Assembly (NCBI GenBank): GCA_013299105.1
Contig: JAAFJY010000024.1
Location: 1-43,776, forward strand
DNA length: 43,776 nucleotides
Source of the DNA: Chitinophagales bacterium
Lineage (GTDB): Bacteria > Bacteroidota > Bacteroidia > Chitinophagales > Saprospiraceae
Direction: 5' to 3'
Positions 18,426-26,492 of this stretch are shown piece after piece. Made by a program: the position numbers and the translations under genes. Below the pieces are notes generated by a model. It had not been told where the DNA came from, searched no databases, and was given only the letters and a program-made list of their open reading frames with translations. Every line of letters begins with the position of its first letter. Position 1 is the first letter of the stretch.

Positions 18426-18482
18426 CTACCACCCAATCCTCACCAAAACAGGAAAGTGATCCGAAGAAAAAAGCCCGCCTCA
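18426..18482 (-). other. In-frame TGA and conserved tail beyond the EEP reading frame
   Basis: The frame of the 18480-19271 gene ends at TGA (18480-18482). Reading on in the same frame gives GGLFSSDHFPVLVRIGW and then TAG (18426-18428). SDHFPV is the conserved C-terminal motif of endonuclease/exonuclease/phosphatase domains, whose Asp-His pair is catalytic. The tail therefore belongs to the ancestral gene, and the TGA is a nonsense change (for example from TGG or CGA), a sequencing error, or a read-through site. Confidence 0.8.
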
Positions 18483-19271
18483 GGTTTGGCTGAGGGTAGC
18501 GTGCAGCAAAACCAAAACAGGGCGATTGACAAAGATGTAGTCGATGGGTTCAGTGCTCGTTTCTTTGGGGCCAAAACCATTGAACGTGCCAGTGGGGCCG
18601 TAATGGGGTGTTTTGGATAGTGCCTTGGTGTCCAAAAAATGATTGGGCGAGTTCATCAGCACTTGAATGGGCTCATCTTGTGGAGTTGCGTTGAAATCGC
18701 CCGTGATGATGGCCATTTCCGTTCCTGCGATCCTTTGCACCGTAGCCAAGAGCATTTTGGCGCTTTCCCGCCGGGCTACTTTGCCAATGTGGTCGAAGTG
18801 GGTATTAAAAACGTAGAAGGCCTTTTTGCTTTTCAAGTCCTTGAATTTGGCCCAGGTGACAATGCGGGTAATGGCCGCGTCCCAGCTTTTGCTACCCGGT
18901 ACATCAGGGGTTTCTGATAACCAAAAAGTGGCGGACTCCAAGGCTTTCAAGCGGGTTGAATCATACAAAATACAGGAGTACTCGCCCTTGGTTTTGCCAT
19001 CGTCGCGGGCTACGCCTAGGTGGGTGAAATTGGGCAAACGGGCCTTTAAATCCATCACTTGCTCGTGCAGGGCCTCTTGCAAACCTACAATCTGGGCCTC
19101 GTGGTAATGGATTTGCGAAGCAGCCTTGTCTTTGCGATACAACCAGGCATTGGCGCTGTCTCGCAGGGTACTGTAGCGAATGTTGAAGCTCATCACATTG
19201 AGCGTTTTTTGGCCAAAAGAATAGCTTAAAACCAGGAAATAACAGCAAAAAAGGAACAAAAAAGACTTCAT
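18480..19271 (-). CDS. Secreted endonuclease/exonuclease/phosphatase family protein, interrupted before its last catalytic motif
   Basis: 263 aa with a signal peptide (MKSFLFLFCCYFLVLSYSFG). EEP-family motifs appear in order: MSFNIRY (Asn30), LQEA (Glu66), NTHFDHIG (His158, Asp160), GDFNATP (Asp192, Asn194) and IDYIFV (Asp244). These make a metal-dependent phosphoesterase of the EEP fold. The closing SDHFP motif, supplying the catalytic His, lies just past an in-frame TGA at 18480-18482, so the ORF as it stands should be inactive unless the stop is read through. The full ancestral frame would span 18426-19271 (281 aa). The gene follows the sialidase by 9 bp on the same strand, so they are probably one operon. 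The likely substrate class is an extracellular phosphate ester or nucleic acid; it cannot be told from the sequence. Confidence 0.85.
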   Translation of the reverse strand: MKSFLFLFCCYFLVLSYSFGQKTLNVMSFNIRYSTLRDSANAWLYRKDKAASQIHYHEAQIVGLQEALHEQVMDLKARLPNFTHLGVARDDGKTKGEYSCILYDSTRLKALESATFWLSETPDVPGSKSWDAAITRIVTWAKFKDLKSKKAFYVFNTHFDHIGKVARRESAKMLLATVQRIAGTEMAIITGDFNATPQDEPIQVLMNSPNHFLDTKALSKTPHYGPTGTFNGFGPKETSTEPIDYIFVNRPVLVLLHATLSQT

Positions 19272-19280
19272 AGTGCTTAG

Positions 19281-20426
19281 TTATGGCAAGAATGTAAGGA
19301 TTTGATACACAATTTGTGAATAGTTGTCGCGCTCGTACAAAACTCCAATCTGACCGTTTTTGGGGATTACCAGGTCGGAATAAGCCGAGCCGCCCTCGCA
19401 AATGACCTGCACCAATTGCCAGGTTTTGCCCTCGTCCGCGCTGGCTTTCAGCACCAGGTTTTGCCGTTTGCTTTGGTGTTCAAGGTTGGAAAAAAGCAGC
19501 CAATTTTTGCCATTTTGGTCACAGTAATTGACCATGCTGCCTTCACAAACCGGGTCGGGTAATTGTTTTTCCAAGCAAACGGTATCCCATTTTTTACCTG
19601 CGTTTTTACTGTAGGCCAAAATGCGGCATTTGCCCACCCCTGATTGGTCGCGCATGTTAATCAGTACGCCACCATTCGACAATTCGGCGGCGGTGCTTTC
19701 ATTGCTGCCAGGGTATTCGATGTTGGGGCTCAATTTCCAGCTTTTGCCGTGGTCATCGCTGTAAAAAGCATGGGCCTGGTAGTCTTTAAAATTCGCCTGG
19801 GGTGGCCCCGCTGAATGGTTAGCGGGCACAAAAATACGGCCCCGTTTTTTGCCATTTTGGATTTGCAAGGCGTGGCCGGGCGTGTTGGCATAGCTGCGCC
19901 AGTCTTCTTTGAAACGGTATTCCGCATCAAAACTAGGCTGTAAGGGTTTGGACACCTGCCGGGTGATGAGCTTGGGTTTGGCCCAGGTTTTTCCAAAATC
20001 CTCACTGGTGCTGTACCAAACGTCGCGGGGTGCCTTGCCTTCACGGACTTCACGCTCGGAGACAAAACCAGTGTTAAATAAAAGGAACAAGCGCCCATTT
20101 GGGAATCTTGGATCCAGCAAATCAAAGACCGGAGCAGGATTCCCGGTTTGTAGGTCTGCAATTCTTGCTACTTCACTCAAGCTATCCCAGGTTTTTCCAC
20201 CGTCTTGGCTGCTTTTCATCACGATCCTTACATTGCCATGATCCTGGCAATTGTCTTTTCTGGCTTCACAAAAAGCCAGGAGTTCTCCATTTGGCGCGCC
20301 TACGATAGCCGGGATGCGGAAGCAGGCATAACCCGCTTCGCCTGATTGGAAGACTGGGATTTGGGTGAAGGCTGAACTAGCATGCCCGAAAAAAATCAAA
20401 AATGCAGACAAAAATTTCATGTGCAA
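19281..20426 (-). CDS. Exo-alpha-sialidase (BNR-repeat neuraminidase), secreted
   Basis: 381 aa with an N-terminal signal peptide; ATG 20426 and the Met two codons later are both possible starts. It has the sialidase hallmarks: FRIP at 36-39 (Arg37 of the arginine triad), EARKDNCQDHGN with Arg56 and the probable acid/base Asp62, and Asp boxes SQDGGKTW (73-80), SEDFGKTW (141-148), SDDHGKSW (223-230), degenerate SKNAGKKW (273-280) and SADEGKTW (329-336). It also has MRDQS (Arg259), and a C-terminal GSAYSDL with the likely nucleophile Tyr349 paired with Glu365. Predicted reaction: release of terminal sialic acid from glycans (EC 3.2.1.18 family). It is first in a two-gene operon with the EEP protein and divergent from a DUF1080 gene. 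No nan catabolic genes are in the window. Confidence 0.88.
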   Translation of the reverse strand: MHMKFLSAFLIFFGHASSAFTQIPVFQSGEAGYACFRIPAIVGAPNGELLAFCEARKDNCQDHGNVRIVMKSSQDGGKTWDSLSEVARIADLQTGNPAPVFDLLDPRFPNGRLFLLFNTGFVSEREVREGKAPRDVWYSTSEDFGKTWAKPKLITRQVSKPLQPSFDAEYRFKEDWRSYANTPGHALQIQNGKKRGRIFVPANHSAGPPQANFKDYQAHAFYSDDHGKSWKLSPNIEYPGSNESTAAELSNGGVLINMRDQSGVGKCRILAYSKNAGKKWDTVCLEKQLPDPVCEGSMVNYCDQNGKNWLLFSNLEHQSKRQNLVLKASADEGKTWQLVQVICEGGSAYSDLVIPKNGQIGVLYERDNYSQIVYQILTFLP

Positions 20427-20504
20427 GTGTACTTGTTGCGAAAAATAAACAAATCACGCCGCATATTCACAATTCTGTCTATTTTGGCATAAAACCACCT
20501 AGCT

Positions 20505-21353
20505 ATGCGTACCCACTATCAATTTCTGCAAGTGATTTTTAGTTGTTTTCTACTTATTGTTTTTTCAACTTGCTCGATTAACCAGCACCTCCCCACCACT
20601 CCTGGCTTCAAGCCCTTATTCAACGGAAAAGACCTCAAAGATTGGACCGTAAAAATCTTCCACCATGCCGTAGGCGACAACTACGCCAACACTTTCCGGG
20701 TAGAAGAGGGTATGATTAAGGTACGGTACGATGGCTACGAAAAATTCAACAACCGTTACGGACACCTTTATTACAAACGGCCTTATTCGCACTTTCACTT
20801 GGTGGTCGAATACCGTTTTGCTGGCATTTGGCGGCAAGATGCGCCTTCTTATACCGTGCTCAACAGCGGAGTGATGTTCCATTCTCAGGACCCACAGACC
20901 ATGCCAGTGGAGCAGGATTGGCCCATTTCGGTAGAGATGCAGTTCCTCGCCAGCCTCGGCGACGGCAAACCGCGCCCCACAGGCAACATGTGCTCGCCCG
21001 GTACCGATGTGTTTTTCAAAGGCCAAAAAGACCCCCGCCATTGCATCGACTCCCGCTCCAAAACTTACGACAAAAACGAGTGGGTAAGGGCCGAATTGAT
21101 CGTTTTAGGCGATTCTTTGGTGACCCATGTGGTCAACGGCGAACCCGTTTTGCAATACACCAAACCCCAAATCGGTGGGGGAGTGGCCAATGGTTTTGAC
21201 CCCAAAATCAAAATCGACGGCAAAGCCCTGAAAGAAGGTTTCATCGCCCTGCAAAGTGAAGGCCAGGAAATCGACTTCCGCCGGGTGGAAATCCGCGATT
21301 TGAAGGGGTGGAAAAACTGGGCGGTGTATGACAAGTTGTTGAAGATGGAGTGA
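20505..21353 (+). CDS. DUF1080 (3-keto-disaccharide hydrolase-like) lipoprotein
   Basis: 282 aa, with an N-terminal hydrophobic segment ending in FSTC, so probably a lipoprotein. The family signature begins GFKPLFNGKDLKDWTVK, followed by FRVEEGMIKVRYDGYEKF, HFHLVVEYRF, SGVMFHSQDP, a WPISVEMQFL strand, THVVNGEPVLQY and a closing GFIALQSEGQEIDFRRVEIR. This is the concanavalin-like DUF1080 fold. Some family members hydrolyse 3-keto-glycosides; the substrate here is unknown. It starts 78 bp from the divergent sialidase and precedes a cytochrome-containing dehydrogenase-like gene by about 300 bp, a pairing consistent with sugar oxidation followed by cleavage (inference). Confidence 0.85.
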   Translation: MRTHYQFLQVIFSCFLLIVFSTCSINQHLPTTPGFKPLFNGKDLKDWTVKIFHHAVGDNYANTFRVEEGMIKVRYDGYEKFNNRYGHLYYKRPYSHFHLVVEYRFAGIWRQDAPSYTVLNSGVMFHSQDPQTMPVEQDWPISVEMQFLASLGDGKPRPTGNMCSPGTDVFFKGQKDPRHCIDSRSKTYDKNEWVRAELIVLGDSLVTHVVNGEPVLQYTKPQIGGGVANGFDPKIKIDGKALKEGFIALQSEGQEIDFRRVEIRDLKGWKNWAVYDKLLKME

Positions 21354-21530
21354 GTGGAGTCTTTCAACAGGGGAAATAATGTTCCATTAATTTGTTCATG
21401 CGATAGGTTTTGAAATTGCATAAACGATTAATGGCGCAACACAGCCCGCGAAGCGGACCGATGCTGAAATTCTTTCAAATTCAGGCTTGGTCAAAGTCAT
21501 GCAAGTAATTCTGTAATTCTACAATTCTGA

Positions 21531-21566
21531 AAATTCTGGTTTAGACAAAAATTCTGGTTTAGACAA
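21531..21566 (+). repeat. Two tandem copies of an 18-bp unit
   Basis: aaattctggtttagacaa occurs at 21531-21548 and again at 21549-21566. Just upstream are looser aattctgtaattctacaattctg repeats. The unit lies in the 300-bp gap between the DUF1080 gene and the cytochrome-containing gene; the rest of that gap shows no coding content. Confidence 0.7.
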
Positions 21567-21585
21567 AAAAAATCTCGTTTGATGA

Positions 21586-21614
21586 TTGAAACCGCCTATC
21601 TCTGAAGGTTTCAA
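21586..21614. promoter_or_regulatory. Possible operator: 8-bp inverted repeat upstream of the CxxCH gene
   Basis: ttgaaacc (21586-21593) and ggtttcaa (21607-21614) form a perfect dyad with a 13-bp spacer, ending 41 bp before ATG 21656. There is no T-run, so it looks more like a repressor/activator site than a terminator. No regulator gene lies nearby to name. Confidence 0.3.
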
Positions 21615-21655
21615 AATTAAACCAAAACCACTATTTTGTCAAAAAAACACCCACC

Positions 21656-24649
21656 ATGCGCCCATTGAGTATTCTGGTTCTGTTTCTTTTCTTGCTGAGT
21701 GCCTGCCAAAATGAAAAACCCGGTGTGCCGCCCCCACCGAATGAAGAAATTGCCAAAGCCCTGGCCCAATTTGAAATCGCCGAGGGCTTCAAAATCGAGC
21801 CTGTAGCTGCCGAGCCCTTGATCCAAGACCCCGTGGCCATGGAAATTGACGAAGACGGGCGCATGTACGTGGTCGAAATGTCAGGTTATCCGCTGGATTT
21901 GAGCAAAAAAGGGCGCGTCAAATTGCTCAAAGATACGAACGACGATGGTTATCCCGACAAAGCCGTGGTTTTTGCCGATTCACTGATTTTGCCCACCGGG
22001 GTCATGCGCTGGCGTGAGGGGATTCTGGTCACTGATCCGCCGCATGTGCTTTACCTGGCCGATACCAATGGCGACGATGTAGCTGACGTGCGCAAAGTCA
22101 TGCTCACGGGTTTTGCCCTTTCCAACCCGCAACACAACCTCAATACCCCCGTTTTTGGCCTCGACAATTGGATCTACCTGGCCCACCAATGGGCTTTCAC
22201 GCCTACGGTTTGCAAGGAATTCAGTGACGAAGGTTCGGAAATTCGTTTTCCTGATATGCCAGGGACCACCACGCTGGGCAAAAACGCCGACGACCGCAAC
22301 GTGCGCTTCAAACCCGATCTTTTTGGCCTGGAAGCCTTATCGAGCGAAAGCCAATTTGGTCAAACTTTTGACGCTTGGGGTCGCCACTTGCAAACCGAAA
22401 ATGGCAACCACATCTACCAGGAAATTCTGGCCGCCCGCTACCTCAAACGCAACCCAAATTTGCTGGTGCCTGAGGTGATCGAATCCATTTCCGATCACGG
22501 AGAAGCCTGCGAAGTTTTTCCCATCACCGAAAAACCAGACCACCAGTTGCTGACCGATGTGGGGGTGATCACCTCGGCTTGCGGCATCACTGCGTACTTG
22601 GGCGGGGCTTTTCCCAAGCCTTACGACCGCAACTCGGTTTTTGTAGCCGAACCCAGTCACAACTTGGTCCATGTAGACCGATTGAGCGAAAATGGAGTAG
22701 CCCTAAAAGCCAGTCGAATGATCGAAAAAGGCGAGTTTTTGCGCTCGAAGGACGCCTGGTTCCGTCCAGTAAATTTTTATGTGGGGCCGGATGGAGCCAT
22801 GTACGTGGTCGATTATTACCGCCAAATCATTGAACACCCCGAGTGGATGTCGGACGAAGTGAACAAGTCGGGTAAATTGTACAATGGCTCAGACAAAGGT
22901 CGCATTTACCGCATTGTGCCCAAAAAAGGCTTGCCGATGGACTGGTGTGGCAAACTCAAGCTCAGCCAACTCAAAGACGAAGAACTGATCCCATACCTGG
23001 AAAGCGACAACATTTGGTGGCGCAGAACCGCTCAACGCCTCTTGTACCAACGCCAAACTAAAGCCATTGAAGCCTTGCGGAAATTTGCCCTCGAAACCAA
23101 AAGTGCAGAAGGTCGGGTACACTCTATGTGGTTATTAGAAGGGCTAAGGGCTTTGACCGAGCCCATTTTAGCCGAAAACATGAAGCATCCTGAGCCTGGG
23201 GTTCGGGAGAACGCCTTGAAAATCGCTGACATTTGGTTAGAGCCCTTCCCCGCGTTGAGCCGCAACATGACGGATTTGAAGGACGACCCATCTGCGCGGG
23301 TTCGGTTTCAATTGCTCAATTCTTGTAGTTATGTGGCTGGCGAAGCTTCAGAAGAGGCGCGTATCAGCATCTTGGCCCGTGACATAGAGGACAAATGGGT
23401 GCAATTGGCGGCGATTGCAGCGATGGCGGGACAAGAACAAAAGTTATTGAACTGGGCTGAAAACAGTTTTGGAGGTCGCCTGACCGAAGCGGAGGCTCAG
23501 TTTTTCAGTTACCTGGCTGCAACCATTGCCAACAGCAAGAACCAGACCGCCATTGCCACTTTGTTTAAAGGGCACAGCACGGCTTCCCAAGCAGCAATAT
23601 TTTCGGGTTTGCAACAGTACTGGGATTACTTTCCACCAGCAAAAGAGCAGGTTACGGCCCTCCAAGACCAATTATTGGCCTATTTTGACCCCCAAAAGCC
23701 CGCCAATCTGCGCCAAAGCGCCTTGGATTTGCTGCAAACCCTGGGGCTTAATGCAGGTGCAGGTTTGAACGAAAAATTGGAAAAGGCAAAAATGGCCCTC
23801 GCTGATCCAAAAGCCCATGCCAGCTTCAAAGCCCACGCCATTCAGTTGCTCAGTGCTCACAGCGCCAATTCGATCCAACAAGACATGCTGAAAATGCTCA
23901 AAGCGCCAGCTGAGGAAGTGCAAATGGCAGCTTTGCGCGGCTTGGGTCAATGCGTTGGTGAAACCGCAAGTGCCGAATTGATCAAACTTTGGCCTGTTTT
24001 GAATGCCAACCTGAAAGATGCTGCGGTGGATGTATTTTTGTCCAATCCCCAGCGTTGCAAACAACTCTTGGCTGCGGTCGAAAACAAAATCGTCAATCCA
24101 GACCAAATCGGCTGGCGACGCATGGTCAGGCTGATGAACAACGACGACGTGAGCGTGCGCGAAGTGGCAAGAAAAGTACTGGCCAGCGGTGGCATGGCCC
24201 GTGAATCGGTGTTAAGCACCTATCACCCTGCCTTGGGCATAAAAGGAGATGTCGCCAAAGGCAAGGAAATTTTTCAACGGGCCTGCCAGATTTGCCACAA
24301 AATGCAAGACCAAGGCGTGGAGTACGGCCCCAACCTAGGCTCGGTGCGCAATCGACAAACCGAGTCGATTTTGAAGGAAATCATCATTCCAAATAACTCC
24401 ATTGCCGACAAGTACGAAGTATGGAACCTGGAGCTCAACAACGGCAAGCTGGTACAGGGCATCGTCACGTCCAAAAACGCCCAAGCGGTGAGCATTCGCC
24501 AACTGAGCGGGCAGGTGAGCACTTACCCACGCAGTGAAATCAAAAAAATGGAAGCTTCGCCCGTTTCAGGCATGCCCAATGGGTTGGAGGCTACGATCAG
24601 CGTGCCGGAAATGGCGGATCTGTTGGCCTACATCAAGGCTGGGAAATAG
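21656..24649 (+). CDS. PVC-type dehydrogenase-like lipoprotein with HEAT repeats and C-terminal cytochrome c
   Basis: 997 aa; lipoprotein signal with lipobox LSAC. Residues of about 35-420 form a sugar-dehydrogenase-like beta-propeller: FEIAEGFKIEPVAAEPLIQD, MEIDEDGRMYVVEM, NTPVFGLDNWIYLAH, YVGPDGAMYVVDYYRQIIEH and NKSGKLYNGSDKGRIYRIVP. Residues of about 440-840 are alpha-helical HEAT-like repeats. A cytochrome c domain follows, with CQICH heme attachment at 877-881 and a probable distal Met973 in GMPNG. This is the family first described in Planctomycetes/Verrucomicrobia (putative membrane-bound dehydrogenase plus CxxCH heme-binding domain). It likely oxidises a carbohydrate-type substrate at the cell envelope and passes electrons to heme; the substrate is unknown. 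The preceding DUF1080 gene fits a 3-keto-sugar route. Confidence 0.88.
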   Translation: MRPLSILVLFLFLLSACQNEKPGVPPPPNEEIAKALAQFEIAEGFKIEPVAAEPLIQDPVAMEIDEDGRMYVVEMSGYPLDLSKKGRVKLLKDTNDDGYPDKAVVFADSLILPTGVMRWREGILVTDPPHVLYLADTNGDDVADVRKVMLTGFALSNPQHNLNTPVFGLDNWIYLAHQWAFTPTVCKEFSDEGSEIRFPDMPGTTTLGKNADDRNVRFKPDLFGLEALSSESQFGQTFDAWGRHLQTENGNHIYQEILAARYLKRNPNLLVPEVIESISDHGEACEVFPITEKPDHQLLTDVGVITSACGITAYLGGAFPKPYDRNSVFVAEPSHNLVHVDRLSENGVALKASRMIEKGEFLRSKDAWFRPVNFYVGPDGAMYVVDYYRQIIEHPEWMSDEVNKSGKLYNGSDKGRIYRIVPKKGLPMDWCGKLKLSQLKDEELIPYLESDNIWWRRTAQRLLYQRQTKAIEALRKFALETKSAEGRVHSMWLLEGLRALTEPILAENMKHPEPGVRENALKIADIWLEPFPALSRNMTDLKDDPSARVRFQLLNSCSYVAGEASEEARISILARDIEDKWVQLAAIAAMAGQEQKLLNWAENSFGGRLTEAEAQFFSYLAATIANSKNQTAIATLFKGHSTASQAAIFSGLQQYWDYFPPAKEQVTALQDQLLAYFDPQKPANLRQSALDLLQTLGLNAGAGLNEKLEKAKMALADPKAHASFKAHAIQLLSAHSANSIQQDMLKMLKAPAEEVQMAALRGLGQCVGETASAELIKLWPVLNANLKDAAVDVFLSNPQRCKQLLAAVENKIVNPDQIGWRRMVRLMNNDDVSVREVARKVLASGGMARESVLSTYHPALGIKGDVAKGKEIFQRACQICHKMQDQGVEYGPNLGSVRNRQTESILKEIIIPNNSIADKYEVWNLELNNGKLVQGIVTSKNAQAVSIRQLSGQVSTYPRSEIKKMEASPVSGMPNGLEATISVPEMADLLAYIKAGK

Positions 24650-24658
24650 GAGAGGGGT

Positions 24659-24719
24659 TTTAGGTTTACTCCACGTTTGCTAAACTTCAAAAGTTTGGTA
24701 AACGTGGAGTAAACCTAAA
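24659..24719. terminator. Long perfect-like hairpin between convergent genes
   Basis: Arms 24659-24687 and 24691-24719 pair over 29 bp with two G-U wobbles and a 3-nt loop. The stem contains tttactccacgttt and its complement. It sits exactly between the plus-strand cytochrome gene (ends 24649) and the minus-strand lpxD (ends 24742), so it probably stops transcription both ways. There is no T-tract on either side, so it is not a textbook intrinsic terminator; it may be a repeat-derived hairpin. Confidence 0.55.
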
Positions 24720-24741
24720 GCAGCGCCCTTGAGACTTCAAG

Positions 24742-25788
24742 CTATTTCCCCTTCAACTCCTCCAATTCCTTTTCCATCATCAATAATTTTTGCTGCAATT
24801 CAGGTAGGTTTTTAAAAACCATGTGTGCCCGGATGAACTCACTGTAGGCGAAAGCAGGGTAGCCGCCAATCGCCTGGTCGGGGGTTTTTACATTCGATCC
24901 CACGCCGCTGAGGGCCTGTATTTTGGTTCCATCTGCGATGTTCAAATGCCCAGCAATGCCTACCTGGCCGCCGATCAAACAATTTTTACCAATCTTGGTG
25001 CTGCCCGCTATCCCTGAAACGGCTGCGATGACCGTGTTTTCGCCAATTTCTACATTGTGGGCAATTTGGCAAAGGTTGTCAATTTTAACTCCTCTGCGTA
25101 AAATCGTAGCCCCAATCGAAGCGCGGTCCACGCAGGAGTTGGCCCCAATGTCTACCTCATCTTCGATAATGACTTTGCCCAATTGAGGGATTTTTTGGTA
25201 GCTGCCGTCAGCTTGAGGCGCAAAGCCGAAACCATCTCCACCAATGATCACACCAGGATGAAAAGTGCAGTTTTGTCCGATTTCACAGTCAAAAAGCACT
25301 TTTACCCCTGGAAAAAGCGTGGTATTTGCTCCGATTCGGACATTTTTACCTACAAAAACCTGGGCGTGCAGGCAGGCATTGTCGCCGATTTCGACCCCTT
25401 CCTCCACCACGCAAAATGCTCCAATTGAAACATTTTCACCTAATTTGGCACTTGGATGAATCGATGCCAATTTTGAAATACCACTGGGCACTTGGGCTTG
25501 GGCAGCCTGCTCGCCAAATTTGGCCATCAAAAGGGCCACGGAAGTATAGACATCCTCCACCCGAATCAAGGTTGCCTTGATCGGCGATTTTGGAACGAAA
25601 TCTTTCCCCACCAAAAGAATGGAAGCGGTGGTGGTATATGCATATTGTTCATACCTGGGATTGCCCAAAAAACTGATACTGCCCGGCCCGCCTTCTTCAA
25701 TTTTACTGGGACGATTGACTGTGACATTGGGGTCGCCTTCGATGGTTCCATTTAAGATTTGAGCGAGTATTTTTGCAGGGATTTCCAT
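24742..25788 (-). CDS. lpxD: UDP-3-O-acylglucosamine N-acyltransferase LpxD
   Basis: 348 aa. The N-terminal uridine-binding domain (MEIPAKILAQILNGTIEGD, SKIEEGGPGSISFLGNPRY) is followed by a left-handed beta-helix of hexapeptide repeats from about residue 105 to 300, with the signature IIGGDGFGFAPQ (181-192). QIAHNVEIGENTV carries catalytic His244 (equivalent to His239 of the E. coli enzyme), and a C-terminal helix ends ELEELKGK. It transfers a 3-hydroxyacyl chain from ACP to UDP-3-O-acyl-glucosamine, the third step of lipid A synthesis, in the cytoplasm. Unlike the usual lpxD-lpxC-lpxA cluster it stands with an exonuclease and a methyltransferase gene, so this may be a separated locus or a second copy. 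Confidence 0.93.
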   Translation of the reverse strand: MEIPAKILAQILNGTIEGDPNVTVNRPSKIEEGGPGSISFLGNPRYEQYAYTTTASILLVGKDFVPKSPIKATLIRVEDVYTSVALLMAKFGEQAAQAQVPSGISKLASIHPSAKLGENVSIGAFCVVEEGVEIGDNACLHAQVFVGKNVRIGANTTLFPGVKVLFDCEIGQNCTFHPGVIIGGDGFGFAPQADGSYQKIPQLGKVIIEDEVDIGANSCVDRASIGATILRRGVKIDNLCQIAHNVEIGENTVIAAVSGIAGSTKIGKNCLIGGQVGIAGHLNIADGTKIQALSGVGSNVKTPDQAIGGYPAFAYSEFIRAHMVFKNLPELQQKLLMMEKELEELKGK

Positions 25789-25874
25789 GAGATGGAGTTT
25801 GGGTGTGTATGTGTGGGTTTGGGTGTGAAGGCTTCGACCGAAATAAATGGCTTTGAGCGTGTAGTTTGTTCAGG

Positions 25875-26462
25875 TTAAGCCTCAATAATGCCACGGTTTT
25901 TCAACTCCCAAAAGCACTTTGCAGTGGCTTCAATGTCTGCTGCCGCATTGTGGGCGTTGTCAAAACCAGCTCGAAAGACTTTCCAGTGGAGTTCACTGAG
26001 GCTGGGCCATTTGTAACCTCGTCCATTGGCGGAAGGGAGTTTGCAAAAATTGATGATCTCTGGCGAGGTCATGGTGCAAAATTGCTGCTTAGCATCCAAA
26101 GGATTGTTGGCAATTTTCCGGTAATACTCTGCACCAACGATGGCGTGGTCAAAGTTCATGTTGTGGGCCACCAAAACCTCGGTTCTTTCCATCAGGACCT
26201 GGAAATCCTCCAGAACCTGGTCCAGAGAAATGCCCTCATTGAGCGCTTTTTCATGTGAAATGCCATGGATGCGGGTAGAGCCAATCGGCACCCGAAAGCC
26301 TTCGGGCCTGATGATCCGGTCGTAGGTTTCTAATAAATTCCCTTGAGCATCGTACAATTGACAGCCCATTTGAACCAAGCGTGGCCAATTGTCTACATCA
26401 GATACCAGTGCTTGCCACTTAAGGGGCAGCCCGGTTGTTTCGGTATCAAAAAATAAGTACAT
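25875..26462 (-). CDS. DnaQ-like DEDDh 3'-5' exonuclease
   Basis: 195 aa. All five catalytic positions are visible: FFDTETTG gives Asp6 and Glu8, HNMNFDHAI gives Asp105, and HNAAADIEAT gives His171 and Asp176 in the HxxxxD arrangement. The family includes the proofreading subunit of DNA polymerase III and stand-alone exonucleases; the small size and lack of extra domains suggest a stand-alone enzyme acting on DNA or RNA 3' ends. It starts 30 bp after the methyltransferase gene ends and precedes lpxD by 86 bp, so an operon is plausible without an obvious functional link. Confidence 0.88.
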   Translation of the reverse strand: MYLFFDTETTGLPLKWQALVSDVDNWPRLVQMGCQLYDAQGNLLETYDRIIRPEGFRVPIGSTRIHGISHEKALNEGISLDQVLEDFQVLMERTEVLVAHNMNFDHAIVGAEYYRKIANNPLDAKQQFCTMTSPEIINFCKLPSANGRGYKWPSLSELHWKVFRAGFDNAHNAAADIEATAKCFWELKNRGIIEA

Positions 26463-26492
26463 GGCCTAAAGGTAGGAAATCAGATGCAAAGC

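Noticed and set aside
21481-21566. Repeated aattctg words, considered as a CRISPR-like or iteron array
   Set aside because: Only two exact 18-bp copies with no spacers, and no replication or cas gene nearby.
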